DNA of 64,000 nucleotides from Haloterrigena salifodinae (GTDB lineage Archaea; Halobacteriota; Halobacteria; Halobacteriales; Natrialbaceae): the NCBI RefSeq assembly GCF_003977755.1, contig NZ_RQWN01000007.1, forward strand, positions 114,848 through 178,847. Direction: 5' to 3'. How positions within the stretch are numbered: the stretch's first letter is position 1; every line of letters starts with the position of its first letter. Shown piece after piece: positions 25,732 through 34,185 of the stretch. The notes under the pieces were generated by a model. It had not been told where the DNA came from. It was given only the letters and a program-made list of their open reading frames with translations, and ran no database searches. A program made the translations under genes and the position numbers.

Positions 25732-26826
25732 ATGAGAAACAGCAATTCCGAGCCTTCCGCCGCGGGCAAATCCCTCGAGAAGGCTAAGGACGAGTTTGTC
25801 GCCGAACGCGACGGCAACTACGCATCGAACCTCGAGTACGTCCTCGAGAACTGGATCGACTGGACGCCCGAGCGCGTTCGGACCCTCGAGGACGTGTCCG
25901 CGCTCACGATGCGAAACTACGCGTCGCACCTCAAGCAGCGGGCACATGCCGACGACGGGATCAGCGATACGTCGGCGCGGACGTACTACAACTACGTCTC
26001 GGCGCTGCTGACCCGATCCGTCGAGGTCGGGGATCTCGCGGAGAACCCCGCGGAGAAGCGGGAGGCGAAGAAGCCGCTTCCGTCAGGAACAACCAACAGC
26101 GCCGAACAGCAGTTCTGGTCGCCCGAGCAGCGTCGGGCGATCATGGATTACGTCGACGAACGCGCTCGCGACGCGATCGACGAGGACGCGACCGACGCGT
26201 TCGAGGAAGTCCGCGATCGAGCGCTGATCGCCGTGCTCGCCTATTCGGGCGTCCGCGGAGCCGAGGTACTGGCCGACTCCCGCGATAACCGACGTAACGG
26301 CTTGCGGTGGCACAGCGTCGATCTCGAGAACGGCGTCATCACGGTGCTCGGAAAGAACCAGAAACGTGAGCCGACCCCGCTCCCCGAGCAGGCGGTAGCA
26401 CCGCTCCGACGACTCGAGCGGCTCCTCGACCCGCCGTCCGGCGAATGGCCCGTCTTTCCCTCCCGGCATCCACCATCGCTGTACGATCGTATCGAAGGCG
26501 CAGGGCGCGAGTCTCCGGACGGTGACCCGTGGGAATACATCCTCGAGAACGGGATCGAACCGCCGTCGATGAGCACCTCCGGCGCGCGGACGTTATTGAA
26601 GCGGTTGTCGGACGAAGCCGACGTACCAGAACTCGACGAGGACGAATATCTCACGCTACACGGCGCTCGCCGCGGCGTCGGCGAAACGCTCTATCGGGAG
26701 CGTGGGGCCGTCGAGGCCCAACGGACGCTTCGCCACGCCGACCCGAAAACGACCTCGGAGATGTACTCGCATATCGAAGCGAGCGAGCAAGCCGAAGACA
26801 ATACGGCGGTGTTCGACGACGAGTAG
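25732..26826 (+). CDS. Tyrosine recombinase / Xer-like integrase (complete catalytic set)
   Basis: A 364-residue recombinase from ATG 25732. An upstream in-frame start at 25606 would run through the palindrome and adds non-family sequence. Core-binding domain at about residues 10-115. Catalytic residues: Arg in YSGVRGAEV, Lys in VLGKNQKR, HGAR, then LRHADPKTTSEMYSHIE with the second His and the nucleophilic Tyr. It is a clear paralog of the protein at 20883-22052. No att repeats bracket it within the window, so a housekeeping Xer-like role or a domesticated integrase are both possible. Confidence 0.88.
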   Translation: MRNSNSEPSAAGKSLEKAKDEFVAERDGNYASNLEYVLENWIDWTPERVRTLEDVSALTMRNYASHLKQRAHADDGISDTSARTYYNYVSALLTRSVEVGDLAENPAEKREAKKPLPSGTTNSAEQQFWSPEQRRAIMDYVDERARDAIDEDATDAFEEVRDRALIAVLAYSGVRGAEVLADSRDNRRNGLRWHSVDLENGVITVLGKNQKREPTPLPEQAVAPLRRLERLLDPPSGEWPVFPSRHPPSLYDRIEGAGRESPDGDPWEYILENGIEPPSMSTSGARTLLKRLSDEADVPELDEDEYLTLHGARRGVGETLYRERGAVEAQRTLRHADPKTTSEMYSHIEASEQAEDNTAVFDDE

Positions 26827-27051
26827 GCGATTTGACCGTCTCCGAATTGCATTTTCTGACCGGGTAGTAACGAACCCCGTGGGATAATTGGCGATCAGAT
26901 TCAGGTCCGGACCTAAGCGAGTCGACTCGTATCCCTCGAGTAGCATCACTGTGAGGACTGCTGTATCCGCGGTCGCTCCCGAGTCGTTTGAGTCCCGGAC
27001 GAACCCGTGTCCGTCCGACGAGGTCTCCGATTCGACGGTCAGGAGGGACCG

Positions 27052-27384
27052 ATGACCGCCGCCGAAATCAGACGCAGTTGGCTCGTCTCCGCCGCGTCGC
27101 TCGCGCTCTGGACTGTTAGCACCGTCTCGCTGCTCTGCTACATAATTGTTCTCGGCCCCTCGGGCGTTCAGCGACAGGTCCCCGACCGACTCTCCCGGAG
27201 CGCCCTCGAGTCGGGCGTCGAACCGCTGGTCGTCCTGCTGGGGTCGACGGTCGCGCTCGGCGCGCTCGCGGTGGTCGCGCTGCTGTACTACAGCTATACG
27301 CAGTGGCGACACGTACAGCGGCGTCGGCGTCGGCTCGAGTCCGAATCGACGTCCGACTCCGACCTCGGTGTTGAACGGGCGTAA
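27052..27384 (+). CDS. Small two-helix membrane protein, function unknown
   Basis: A 110-residue protein from ATG 27052, preceded by AGGAGGGACC, a convincing Shine-Dalgarno. Two membrane helices (about residues 12-32 and 58-80) are followed by a short basic stretch (RHVQRRRRRL) and an acidic tail. Topology suggests a small membrane adaptor. No family recognised. Confidence 0.72.
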   Translation: MTAAEIRRSWLVSAASLALWTVSTVSLLCYIIVLGPSGVQRQVPDRLSRSALESGVEPLVVLLGSTVALGALAVVALLYYSYTQWRHVQRRRRRLESESTSDSDLGVERA

Positions 27385-27402
27385 CGTGACCTCCGAGACG
27401 TC

Positions 27403-27708
27403 TCAGTTGTCCTGCTCCGGACCCGCGGTCGCGTTTTCGTCGCCGCTGTCGTTCTCCTCGCTCTCGTTGGCGTCCGGAGCGTAGCCCGTTGGATCGCCTT
27501 CCTCCTCCATGTCGTCGCCGACCTCGTTGGGGTGTTCGGCCTGTTCGTCGTCGCTTGCGTTACCGTTACCGTCGCCGTCGCTCTCGTTGCTCTCGGTGTC
27601 GGTCTCGTTTTCGTCGCCCGGCCCGCTGTCGCTACAGCCGGCCAGTAGCGCCATCGATCCGACCGCGCCGAGACCCAGTTCGAGCGTCCGTCTGCGGGAA
27701 CAATCCAT
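27403..27708 (-). CDS. Small acidic Tat-type lipoprotein
   Basis: A 101-residue protein with CSRRRTLELGLGAVGSMALL and lipobox LAGC near residue 25. After the lipidated Cys the whole protein is low-complexity Asp/Glu/Asn/Gly (DENETDTESNESDGDGN...). It is probably an anchored, disordered surface polypeptide. Convergent with the membrane protein ending at 27384. Confidence 0.75.
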   Translation of the reverse strand: MDCSRRRTLELGLGAVGSMALLAGCSDSGPGDENETDTESNESDGDGNGNASDDEQAEHPNEVGDDMEEEGDPTGYAPDANESEENDSGDENATAGPEQDN

Positions 27709-27814
27709 CGTCGTCTCCGGGTGATATTCGGGACGGCAGTATATCGGCGGTGCTTGCGATACCGTACCCGTCGTCGTCTCGAGTCCGCCGACGCGACCGG
27801 TTCGGCCGTCCGGG

Positions 27815-27979
27815 TCAGGACGGATGCTGGTGTCTGACCTTCTCGGCGATCTGTCCCGGCACGGGCGTCCCGCAGTCCGTACACTTCCAGCTGGGCGTCG
27901 CGATCCCCGGCTCCTTTTCGAGGTCCTGCTTGAACTCGAGGAGGGCGCCGCAGGTACAGCGGTAGGTCGTGCGGGTCAT
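27815..27979 (-). CDS. Small zinc-ribbon protein
   Basis: A 54-residue protein from ATG 27979: MTRTTYRCTCGALLEFKQDL followed by WKCTDCGTPVPGQIAEKVRHQ. Two CxC/CxxC knuckles about 25 residues apart form a rubredoxin/zinc-ribbon-like fold. It is divergent from the hydrolase at 28095 with a shared AT-rich region between. Longer upstream starts overlap the promoter and look non-coding. Confidence 0.75.
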   Translation of the reverse strand: MTRTTYRCTCGALLEFKQDLEKEPGIATPSWKCTDCGTPVPGQIAEKVRHQHPS

Positions 27980-28094
27980 AGTCGATAGATTGCACCGATC
28001 GGAAGTAAATGATGGGCCGACGACGCTCCCGTCCGAGAACCACGGTCGCTGCGGAACGGCAACACATACGGTCGCGACCGTCCGTAATCGATCC

Positions 28095-28901
28095 ATGACC
28101 GAAACGGAATATCGGATCGCCGTCGCCGACGGGGAGACGATCGCCGCCGTCCACCACGAGGCCTCCGGCGACGACTGGATCGTCTTCTGTCACGGCTTTC
28201 TGAGCGACAAGAGCGGGAGCTACGAGCGTCGGTGTCAACGGGCGGTCGAGAACGGGTACAATGCCGTCCGATTCGACTTCCGCGGCTGCGGGGACTCCGA
28301 CGGACGGTTCGTCGAACAGACGCTGAGCGACAAACTCGCGGATCTGCGCGCCGTCCTCGAATACGTCGCGCCGCCGTCGGTCGTCCTCTTCGGCTCGAGT
28401 TTCGGCGGCAAGGTCGCGTTCCACGCGGCCGTCGACGACAAGCGGGTCGCGGCCGTCGCGACGCGAGCGCCCGTGACGTACAACCGCGCGTTCGACGAGT
28501 ATCGGGCGATCGTCGAGCGCGAGTCCTCGAGTAGGCAAGCGGCGGGATCCGAGCAACGCGAGGGTCCCGATGAAGCGAGCGGTGAAACCGCGAGAGCGAA
28601 GCGAGACGCGAACTGCGAGGGCGTCTACGAGTTCGAAACCGGCGACCGAATCGACGAGCGGTTCTTCGACGACTTCGAGGCCTACGAGTTCGACGACGTC
28701 GCGGCGTCGCTATCGGTCCCGGTTGCGATCTTCCACGGGCGCGAGGACGACTCCGTCGACGTCGGCGACAGCGTCGACGCCGCGGCCGCCCTGGAGACGG
28801 ACGTCCTCCTCGAGACGTTCGCAGCGGAGGGACATCGGTTCTCGACCGACGCGGAGGCCCGGCTGCTCGAGCGACTGTTTCACTGGCTCGAAACGCAGTG
28901 A
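28095..28901 (+). CDS. Alpha/beta hydrolase
   Basis: A 268-residue hydrolase from ATG 28095. VFCHGFLSDKSGSYERR carries the HG oxyanion motif. FGSSFGG (residues 99-105) is the nucleophile elbow with Ser102, and FAAEGHRFS near the end supplies the catalytic His. An acidic, Arg-mixed insertion at about residues 145-180 (SSSRQAAGSEQREGPDEASG) looks like a cap-domain expansion. Probably an esterase or thioesterase; substrate unknown. Confidence 0.88.
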   Translation: MTETEYRIAVADGETIAAVHHEASGDDWIVFCHGFLSDKSGSYERRCQRAVENGYNAVRFDFRGCGDSDGRFVEQTLSDKLADLRAVLEYVAPPSVVLFGSSFGGKVAFHAAVDDKRVAAVATRAPVTYNRAFDEYRAIVERESSSRQAAGSEQREGPDEASGETARAKRDANCEGVYEFETGDRIDERFFDDFEAYEFDDVAASLSVPVAIFHGREDDSVDVGDSVDAAAALETDVLLETFAAEGHRFSTDAEARLLERLFHWLETQ

Positions 28902-29044
28902 GGTGAACTCGTCGTCAACCGTTTCGCTTCGTCCGACAAGATAAACCACATTTCGATATATGAATTGTTCTTGCAACCACGACGCTCGAGGCAGCGTCGA
29001 TATCTCCGTGGATCTCCCTCCCCGTTCCGATGATGAATTCGAAA

Positions 29045-29100
29045 GCGCATTTTCTCGGTCAGAAAAATCGGACCTCTTTTGATACTAATAGGGAAACGAA
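29045..29100 (+). promoter_or_regulatory. Promoter/operator region of the wHTH gene, with motif shared at 29975-30028
   Basis: GCGCATTTTCTCGGTCAG followed by AAAAATCGG, then a TATA-like TTTTGATACTAATAGGG just before the GTG start at 29110. The same arrangement, in reverse orientation, is found at 29975-30028. Confidence 0.5.
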
Positions 29101-29109
29101 CAGGTAGCA

Positions 29110-29460
29110 GTGAGTGAGGATACCGATTTATCGACGGTGCTCGCCGTGCTCGACGACGAGTACGCACGTGACATCCTCACCCATACGAGCGTCGAACCCA
29201 TGTCTGCTAGTACCCTGAGCGAACGATGTGATGCGTCCCTGCCCACGATCTACCGACGGCTTGATCGTCTCGAAGAGTGTCAACTCGTCTCCGAAGAGAC
29301 CGAGCTCGCCCCCGACGGCAATCACTACAGCGTCTACAGCGCGAACCTCGAGTCGTTGGAACTCTCCCTCGGCGACGGCGAGTTCGAACTCGAGGTCACT
29401 CACCAAGACGAAGATGACGTCGCCGACAAGTTCACCCGCATGTGGGAGGGGATGCGATGA
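29110..29460 (+). CDS. Winged-helix transcriptional regulator (ArsR-like)
   Basis: A 116-residue protein from a GTG start at 29110. LSTVLAVLDDEYARDILTHTSVEPMSASTLSERCDASLPTIYRRLDRLEECQLV is a classic ArsR-type wHTH. The C-terminal ~45 residues are acidic beta/alpha with DVADKFTRMWEGMR. It overlaps the following membrane-protein gene by 4 bases. Such wHTH plus small-membrane-protein pairs recur in haloarchaea and may act as a membrane-linked regulatory couple. Confidence 0.85.
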   Translation: MSEDTDLSTVLAVLDDEYARDILTHTSVEPMSASTLSERCDASLPTIYRRLDRLEECQLVSEETELAPDGNHYSVYSANLESLELSLGDGEFELEVTHQDEDDVADKFTRMWEGMR

Positions 29461-29768
29461 GCCAGGACGTCGTTCGAATCGATCAAGCACCCCTGTTTGA
29501 ACTGTTGACCGTCGCGAGTCTCTTCCTCGTCGCGTTGATCGGGACACTCATCGCGTACCAGGCCTACCGCGGCTACCGTCGCAACGACGCGTCGTCGATG
29601 TTCTATCTCGCCGTCGGCCTGCTCTTTCTCACCCTCTGTCCGTTTCTGATCAACGTGACGGTGACGACCGCGTTACAGGCGGATCAGGTCGTCACGGTCT
29701 TTTTCGAAAACGTCAGCAGACTCGTCGGACTGGTCGCAATCATGTACTCGCTGTACGGGCAGCATTAA
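29457..29768 (+). CDS. Small membrane protein co-transcribed with wHTH regulator
   Basis: A 103-residue protein from ATG 29457 (overlapping the regulator stop as ATGA). Three hydrophobic helices (about 15-37, 48-70 and 82-100), with a conserved-looking YRGYRRNDASSMFYLAVGLLF loop. It resembles the small haloarchaeal membrane proteins that accompany ArsR-like regulators (DUF7521-type, from memory). Function unknown; possibly a sensor for the regulator. Confidence 0.8.
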   Translation: MSQDVVRIDQAPLFELLTVASLFLVALIGTLIAYQAYRGYRRNDASSMFYLAVGLLFLTLCPFLINVTVTTALQADQVVTVFFENVSRLVGLVAIMYSLYGQH

Positions 29769-30129
29769 GGGTTCGAAGCGACCGAAATCGGTTGGTGCGC
29801 GATCTTTTGTGGGGCCGAAGCGAACTGCGGGGAGAGGGGACGGATGAGCCAGGCCAGCCCGGATGGGGAAGGCCGGCCTGACGTTCAGGGTGGGGCTAGA
29901 CGATGGGGATGGAATGATCGGATTCGACGGTGGGAGTGCCGCCGGGATCGGGTTCTCCGCCCCGGTCACTCCTTCCGGCTGTCCCCTAATAGTGATACGA
30001 GCGTATTTTCTGGGTCGGAAAATCCTCGCTAGTCGGCGACTTGTCGACGGAGACCGCTGGCAACGCGGTCGCTGACGGCTCTGACGGCGGTTCCACAGAT
30101 TCTTTGGGCCGCCGCTCGAGAGATCCGAT
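29769..30129. other. Intergenic region with a reverse-oriented promoter-like motif
   Basis: No convincing protein gene. At 29975-30028 the reverse complement carries CAGAAAATACG...TATCACTATTAGGGG, resembling the promoter region before the wHTH gene at 29110. This suggests a leftward transcript beginning near 29975. The minus-strand frame below it is proline/serine-rich and not convincing as protein. A small non-coding or antisense RNA is possible. Confidence 0.4.
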
Positions 30130-30519
30130 ATGCACTATCTCGTCGGAACGACGTCCGTCCACACGACGGCAGCGATCTGTGACTACCTCGACGAGCGGGC
30201 GACGGCCGACGACACCGTCACGGTCGTCGCCGTCGCACCGACCGACGACGCGACGGCCCGTCGGGACGCACATGAGGCGCTGAACGTTGCCCCCGTCAGA
30301 CTGGCAACCGTCGGTGAGGTCCGGACGGCGCTTCGCGAGGACGATGACGATCCGTCTGCGGCCCTGCTTGAGGAGGCTGCGACCGCCGAGGTCGACGAAC
30401 TCCTGATCACGCCGCGCGAGGTGACCGGCGACGCCTCCTCGGGCGTCGGAACGACTGCTCGCGCCCTTCTCGAGGAGTCATCATTGCCCGTCGTCGTCGT
30501 TCCGGCTTCCGAACTGTAA
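30130..30519 (+). CDS. Universal stress protein family member
   Basis: A 129-residue protein: MHYLVGTTSVHTTAAICDYLDE, a central VTVVAVAP strand, VDELLITPRE, and a C-terminal GVGTTARALLEESSLPVVVVPAS. The last is the UspA G-x-G-S/T phosphate motif plus final strand. The Walker-like glycine loop is partly degenerate (ASSGVGTT). Single-domain Usp proteins bind ATP or adenine nucleotides and respond to stress. Confidence 0.85.
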   Translation: MHYLVGTTSVHTTAAICDYLDERATADDTVTVVAVAPTDDATARRDAHEALNVAPVRLATVGEVRTALREDDDDPSAALLEEAATAEVDELLITPREVTGDASSGVGTTARALLEESSLPVVVVPASEL

Positions 30520-30674
30520 CACTCAGGGCCGGACGCGATCGACGGTCGTCACCGGCGACGCGGGTCGGCGTCCGCAGTCGATCACTTCCGTTGACTCTCA
30601 CTACTCTCGAAACGAGTCCCTTCGCCGCGGTAGCGGACGGCTACTTATCGGCTCTTCCGTGAATCGATTACGTA

Positions 30675-31850
30675 ATGAGCGACGAGATTCCGTTATTCGA
30701 AATTCCGTGGGACGAAACCGACGTGACCAACGCCGTCGATTCGCTCACGCGGGGCTCCTACTGGGCGAACGGGCCGTACATCGAAGAATTCGAGCGCGGA
30801 CTCGAGGAGTACCTCGGCATCGAGCACGCGATAACGGTCAACTCCGGGACGACGGCGCTGGTCGCCGCGCTGACGGCACACGGGATCGGCGAGGGCGACG
30901 AGGTGATCGTCCCCTCGTTTACGTTCATCGCGACGGCGAACGCCGTCCGACTCGTCGGCGCACGACCGGTATTCGCCGACATCGAGCGGGAGACGTACGG
31001 GATCGATCCGGAGCACGCCGCGACGCTGATAACCGACAATACGGCCGCGATCGTTCCCGTTCATCCGTACGGCGCCCCCTGCGAGATCGGCCTGCTCGAG
31101 GATATCGCCGCCGACGCAGACGTGGCGCTGATCGAAGACGCCGCCGAGGCGTTCGGATCCGATTACCGCGGCCGCACGCTGGGGACAATCGGCGACTCCG
31201 CCGCGCTGAGTTTCTGTCAGAACAAGATCCTGCCGACCGGCGAGGGCGGAGCCGTCGTCACCGACGACGACGACGTCGCCCGCCGACTCGACCGGTTTCG
31301 ATCGCACGGTCGGGCCTCGGAGAACTACTTCGACTCGAGCGACAGCGGTGAGTACGTCAGCTTAGGAACGAACGTCCGAATGTCGGATCTCGTCGCGAGC
31401 ATCGGCTGTTCCCAACTCGAGAAGGTCGAAGACCACATCGCGAACCGACGGCGCGTCGCGACGCGCCTCTCCGAGGGACTCGCAGACGTCGACGGCGTCG
31501 AACCCCACACGGCGGGCGGTCGCGGCCGGCACGTCTACCAGCTCTATACCGTTTCCTTCGACGAAAGCGTCGATCGAGCCGTCGTTATCGACACGTTATC
31601 TTCCCGGGGTATCTCGTCGAAAATCTACTGGGAACCGGCCGCTCATCTGACGCGGAGCTACCGCGACGAGTACGGCTACCAACCGGGTTCGCTCCCCGTC
31701 ACGGAGGAAGTCGCAGGACGCGTTCTCTCATTACCGATGCACCCGGAACTCTCCGCGGATCAGATCGACCGTATCACGTCGGCCGTCGAAGCCGGCGTCG
31801 AACGCGGCTGGGAAGTCGAGACGGTGGATCGATCCAGCCCGGCAAACTGA
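30675..31850 (+). CDS. DegT/DnrJ/EryC1/StrS-family sugar aminotransferase
   Basis: A 391-residue PLP enzyme that transaminates a keto-sugar nucleotide. Motifs: AITVNSGTTALVAAL (phosphate-binding), IVPSFTFIATANAV, PVHPYGAPCE, ALIEDAAEAFGSDY (Asp for the PLP ring), and SFCQNKILPTGEGGAV with the Schiff-base Lys184. Length is typical. It lies about 170 bases upstream of the CBS-SDR fusion gene on the same strand, so the two probably serve one glycan or nucleotide-sugar pathway. Confidence 0.93.
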   Translation: MSDEIPLFEIPWDETDVTNAVDSLTRGSYWANGPYIEEFERGLEEYLGIEHAITVNSGTTALVAALTAHGIGEGDEVIVPSFTFIATANAVRLVGARPVFADIERETYGIDPEHAATLITDNTAAIVPVHPYGAPCEIGLLEDIAADADVALIEDAAEAFGSDYRGRTLGTIGDSAALSFCQNKILPTGEGGAVVTDDDDVARRLDRFRSHGRASENYFDSSDSGEYVSLGTNVRMSDLVASIGCSQLEKVEDHIANRRRVATRLSEGLADVDGVEPHTAGGRGRHVYQLYTVSFDESVDRAVVIDTLSSRGISSKIYWEPAAHLTRSYRDEYGYQPGSLPVTEEVAGRVLSLPMHPELSADQIDRITSAVEAGVERGWEVETVDRSSPAN

Positions 31851-32017
31851 CCGCTTCGGTCACTATTTTGAGTCGACGACCGTCGTAAGGCGGGTTCACT
31901 GATCGGGTGTTGCACTCGCTCGAGAACCGACTACCTGTCTAGAAAACCGATCCATAACAAAGGGGAACAATCCGATTTGGATGAGTAGGCCGCACTGACG
32001 TCGGTGCGAGACCGCGG

Positions 32018-33514
32018 ATGCTGCGGCAGTTGGGGTCAAAGTCACCTATGAGATGGCCAGTTACAGCCGATGCAGGGACGTCTATCCGGATGGCGATCGC
32101 GCGGATCGATCGCTCCGATTACAGAGGTATCGTTGTTGTCGACGACGAAGACCGGCTCGTCGGAACGGCGACGGTCGATCAACTCAGACAAGCCCTCCGC
32201 GACGGCGCTGCGCCCGACGCACCGGTTGCGACTGCCGTCGACGAGGAGCCGACCGTCGTCGACGCGAGCGGCTGGCAGCGAACGGTCGACACCGATTCCG
32301 AGGCCCGCAAAAACGCGGCTGACGAGACGGTTGTCACTCCCGTCGTCGACGAGGAGGGGACCGTTATCGACGTCACGGTCGCCGAGCGCCTTGACCGACC
32401 CGCGGCCGACGCCGAACCGACAGCCGCCGGCGTCGACCGAGTACTCGTCGTCGGCGGCGCGGGATACCTCGGCTCCGTCCTCTGCCGCCAACTCCTCGAC
32501 GAGGGGTTCGACGTTCGCGTCCTCGATCCGCTGCTGTACGGCGACGCCGGGATCGCCGCGCTGACCGATGACGATCGGTTCACCCTGTATCGGGACGATG
32601 CGCGATCGGTCGACGCGGTCCTCGAGGCGATCGACGGCGTCGACGCGGTCGTTCACCTCGGCGGGATCGTCGGCGATCCGGCCTCCGAAATCGATCCCGA
32701 GAAGACCCTCGAGTACAACCTCCACTCGACGCAGCTCCTGGCGTCGCTGTGCAAGTACCACGGCATCACGCGGTTCCTCTTCGCTTCGACGTGTAGCGTC
32801 TACGGTCGGTCCGACGGCGATACCGAACGGCTCGCCGAGGACGACGCGCGAAACCCCGTCTCGTTGTACGCTCGGCTAAAGATCCAGTCCGAACGCGTGC
32901 TCCGCGAGCTCGCCGACGAACACTTCGCCCCGACGATCCTCCGGATGGCGACGGTCTACGGCCGGTCGCCGCGGATGCGGTTCGATCTCGTCGGAAACAT
33001 CCTCCCTGTGAAAGCCTACTCGGAAGGTGTCGTCCCCGTCTTCGGCGGCGACCAGTATCGGCCGAAAGTCCACGTCGCCGACGCCGCTCGCGCGTACGTC
33101 GAGTGCCTCACGGCGCCGATCGAGGACGTCGGCGACGCCGTCTTCAACGTCGGCTCGAACGAGCAGAACTATCGGATCGACGAACTCGCGACCATCGTCG
33201 AGGACTGTTTCCCCGACGCGTCGATCGAATACCACGACGAACTGACCGACGAGCGGAGCTACCGCGTCGAGTTCGACAGGATCCGATCGGTACTGGGCTT
33301 CGAGCCCGGACACACGATCCGCGATCACTGCCTCGAGTTGCGAGAGGCGTTCGAAGACGGGCTGTACGAGGAGTACACGGCCACCAGGTACAACAACTAC
33401 GAAACGCTCGATCAGGCTCCGAGCTTCGAAAACACGACGGCCGTTCTCGAGTCCGACGACGACGAGCCGACGACCGAGCGCCCGCACGAAAAACTCCCCT
33501 CCGGCGAAGTGTAG
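32018..33514 (+). CDS. CBS-domain/NAD-dependent epimerase fusion protein
   Basis: A 498-residue protein. Residues about 12-130 resemble a CBS pair (SDYRGIVVVDDEDRLVGTATVDQLRQAL; VTPVVDEEGTVIDVTVAERL). From about 140 an extended SDR begins with VLVVGGAGYLGSVL. It has FASTCSVYG, YARLKIQSE (Tyr-x-x-x-Lys), RMATVYGRSPRMR and KVHVADAARAYV. Start ATG 32018 or 32048. CBS domains usually bind adenine nucleotides and are well known on sugar-nucleotidyltransferases; on an SDR they suggest allosteric control. Substrate unknown. Confidence 0.88.
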   Translation: MLRQLGSKSPMRWPVTADAGTSIRMAIARIDRSDYRGIVVVDDEDRLVGTATVDQLRQALRDGAAPDAPVATAVDEEPTVVDASGWQRTVDTDSEARKNAADETVVTPVVDEEGTVIDVTVAERLDRPAADAEPTAAGVDRVLVVGGAGYLGSVLCRQLLDEGFDVRVLDPLLYGDAGIAALTDDDRFTLYRDDARSVDAVLEAIDGVDAVVHLGGIVGDPASEIDPEKTLEYNLHSTQLLASLCKYHGITRFLFASTCSVYGRSDGDTERLAEDDARNPVSLYARLKIQSERVLRELADEHFAPTILRMATVYGRSPRMRFDLVGNILPVKAYSEGVVPVFGGDQYRPKVHVADAARAYVECLTAPIEDVGDAVFNVGSNEQNYRIDELATIVEDCFPDASIEYHDELTDERSYRVEFDRIRSVLGFEPGHTIRDHCLELREAFEDGLYEEYTATRYNNYETLDQAPSFENTTAVLESDDDEPTTERPHEKLPSGEV

Positions 33515-33521
33515 TCCGATC

Positions 33522-33731
33522 GAGGTGGTCGCCCCGACCCAGATTGGGCTCCCCGTCGAGGGCGTCGGCTTCATTGCGGGCATCGATCCGCTGCTCGATC
33601 GGCTACGAACGATGACTAACGTCGCCAGCGATCCGACCGTCGCGACGCTCGTCGGCCACCTGAACGGCGAGGTCTACTTCTCGAGCGGCTCGTGGAGCGG
33701 GACGACGGGGGCGAGTCCGAGCAACGACTGA
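33522..33731 (+). pseudogene. C-terminal remnant of a Na+/dicarboxylate (DAACS) symporter
   Basis: The translation VVAPTQIGLPVEGVGFIAGI, then DPLLDRLRTMTNVASDPTVATLVGHLNG, matches the conserved final part of DctA/GltP-type symporters. In those, GIPLEGIALILGVDRILDMGRT-like sequence ends with NVTGD (here NVASD). All preceding transmembrane helices are missing, because the epimerase stop lies about 10 bases upstream. A dead fragment marking an insertion/deletion boundary. Confidence 0.7.
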
Positions 33732-33841
33732 CGGGTCCGACCGCTCCTCGCGATCGGAACCGTTGCTGTATCGCTGTATCCGAGACGGTATCTGAAAACA
33801 GTCTCTCGAGTACCGATTCTCGCGTTGCTCGAGCTTTTGAT

Positions 33842-33857
33842 AGGCCTGCACAGGCCT
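33842..33857. promoter_or_regulatory. Short palindrome upstream of small gene
   Basis: AGGCCTGCACAGGCCT has 7-bp perfect arms around CA, followed directly by TTATACG. It is 28 bases before the ATG at 33885, so it may be an operator overlapping the promoter. Confidence 0.4.
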
Positions 33858-33884
33858 TATACGACTCAAGCAGTAGGTGCCTGT

Positions 33885-34184
33885 ATGGCACTCGCGAAAC
33901 CACTCAAGACGGCGATCGACCGTATTGGGGACGTTCAGGCAGGGACGCGAGTTAGCTCCGACGCAGTCTTTTCGGACCCGTTCATGCGTGACCACACGCG
34001 GTTCGACTCCTTTGACGAGTTTTGCGAGCGGAGCCCGTGGTCACTGCGGCGACCAGAGCGTATTCGAGACGTCGACCGGGACCGACTCGATTCGTACGTC
34101 GCGGAGACGACGGACTTCGAGACGTGGGAAGAGATGGATAGGATCGCCGCTGAAGAGGAGATTATCGACCAAGTCGTCTGGTAG
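33885..34184 (+). CDS. Small protein of unknown function next to the phosphate transporter
   Basis: A 99-residue protein from ATG 33885 (MALAKPLKTAIDRIGDVQAG...). Mixed charge, with FSDPFMRDHTRFDSFDEFCERSPW and a helical C-terminus TTDFETWEEMDRIAAEEEIIDQVVW. No known domain. Its stop is 1 base from the convergent pitA-like gene, so the transcripts overlap. An upstream GTG/TTG start would cross the palindrome and is disfavoured. Confidence 0.7.
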   Translation: MALAKPLKTAIDRIGDVQAGTRVSSDAVFSDPFMRDHTRFDSFDEFCERSPWSLRRPERIRDVDRDRLDSYVAETTDFETWEEMDRIAAEEEIIDQVVW

Positions 34185-34185
34185 C

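Noticed and set aside
20883..26826. Integrated prophage between the two integrase genes
   Set aside because: The genes between (glycerophosphodiesterase, lipoprotein, protease) are ordinary cell genes, no attachment-site duplication was seen, and neither integrase has phage-structural neighbours.
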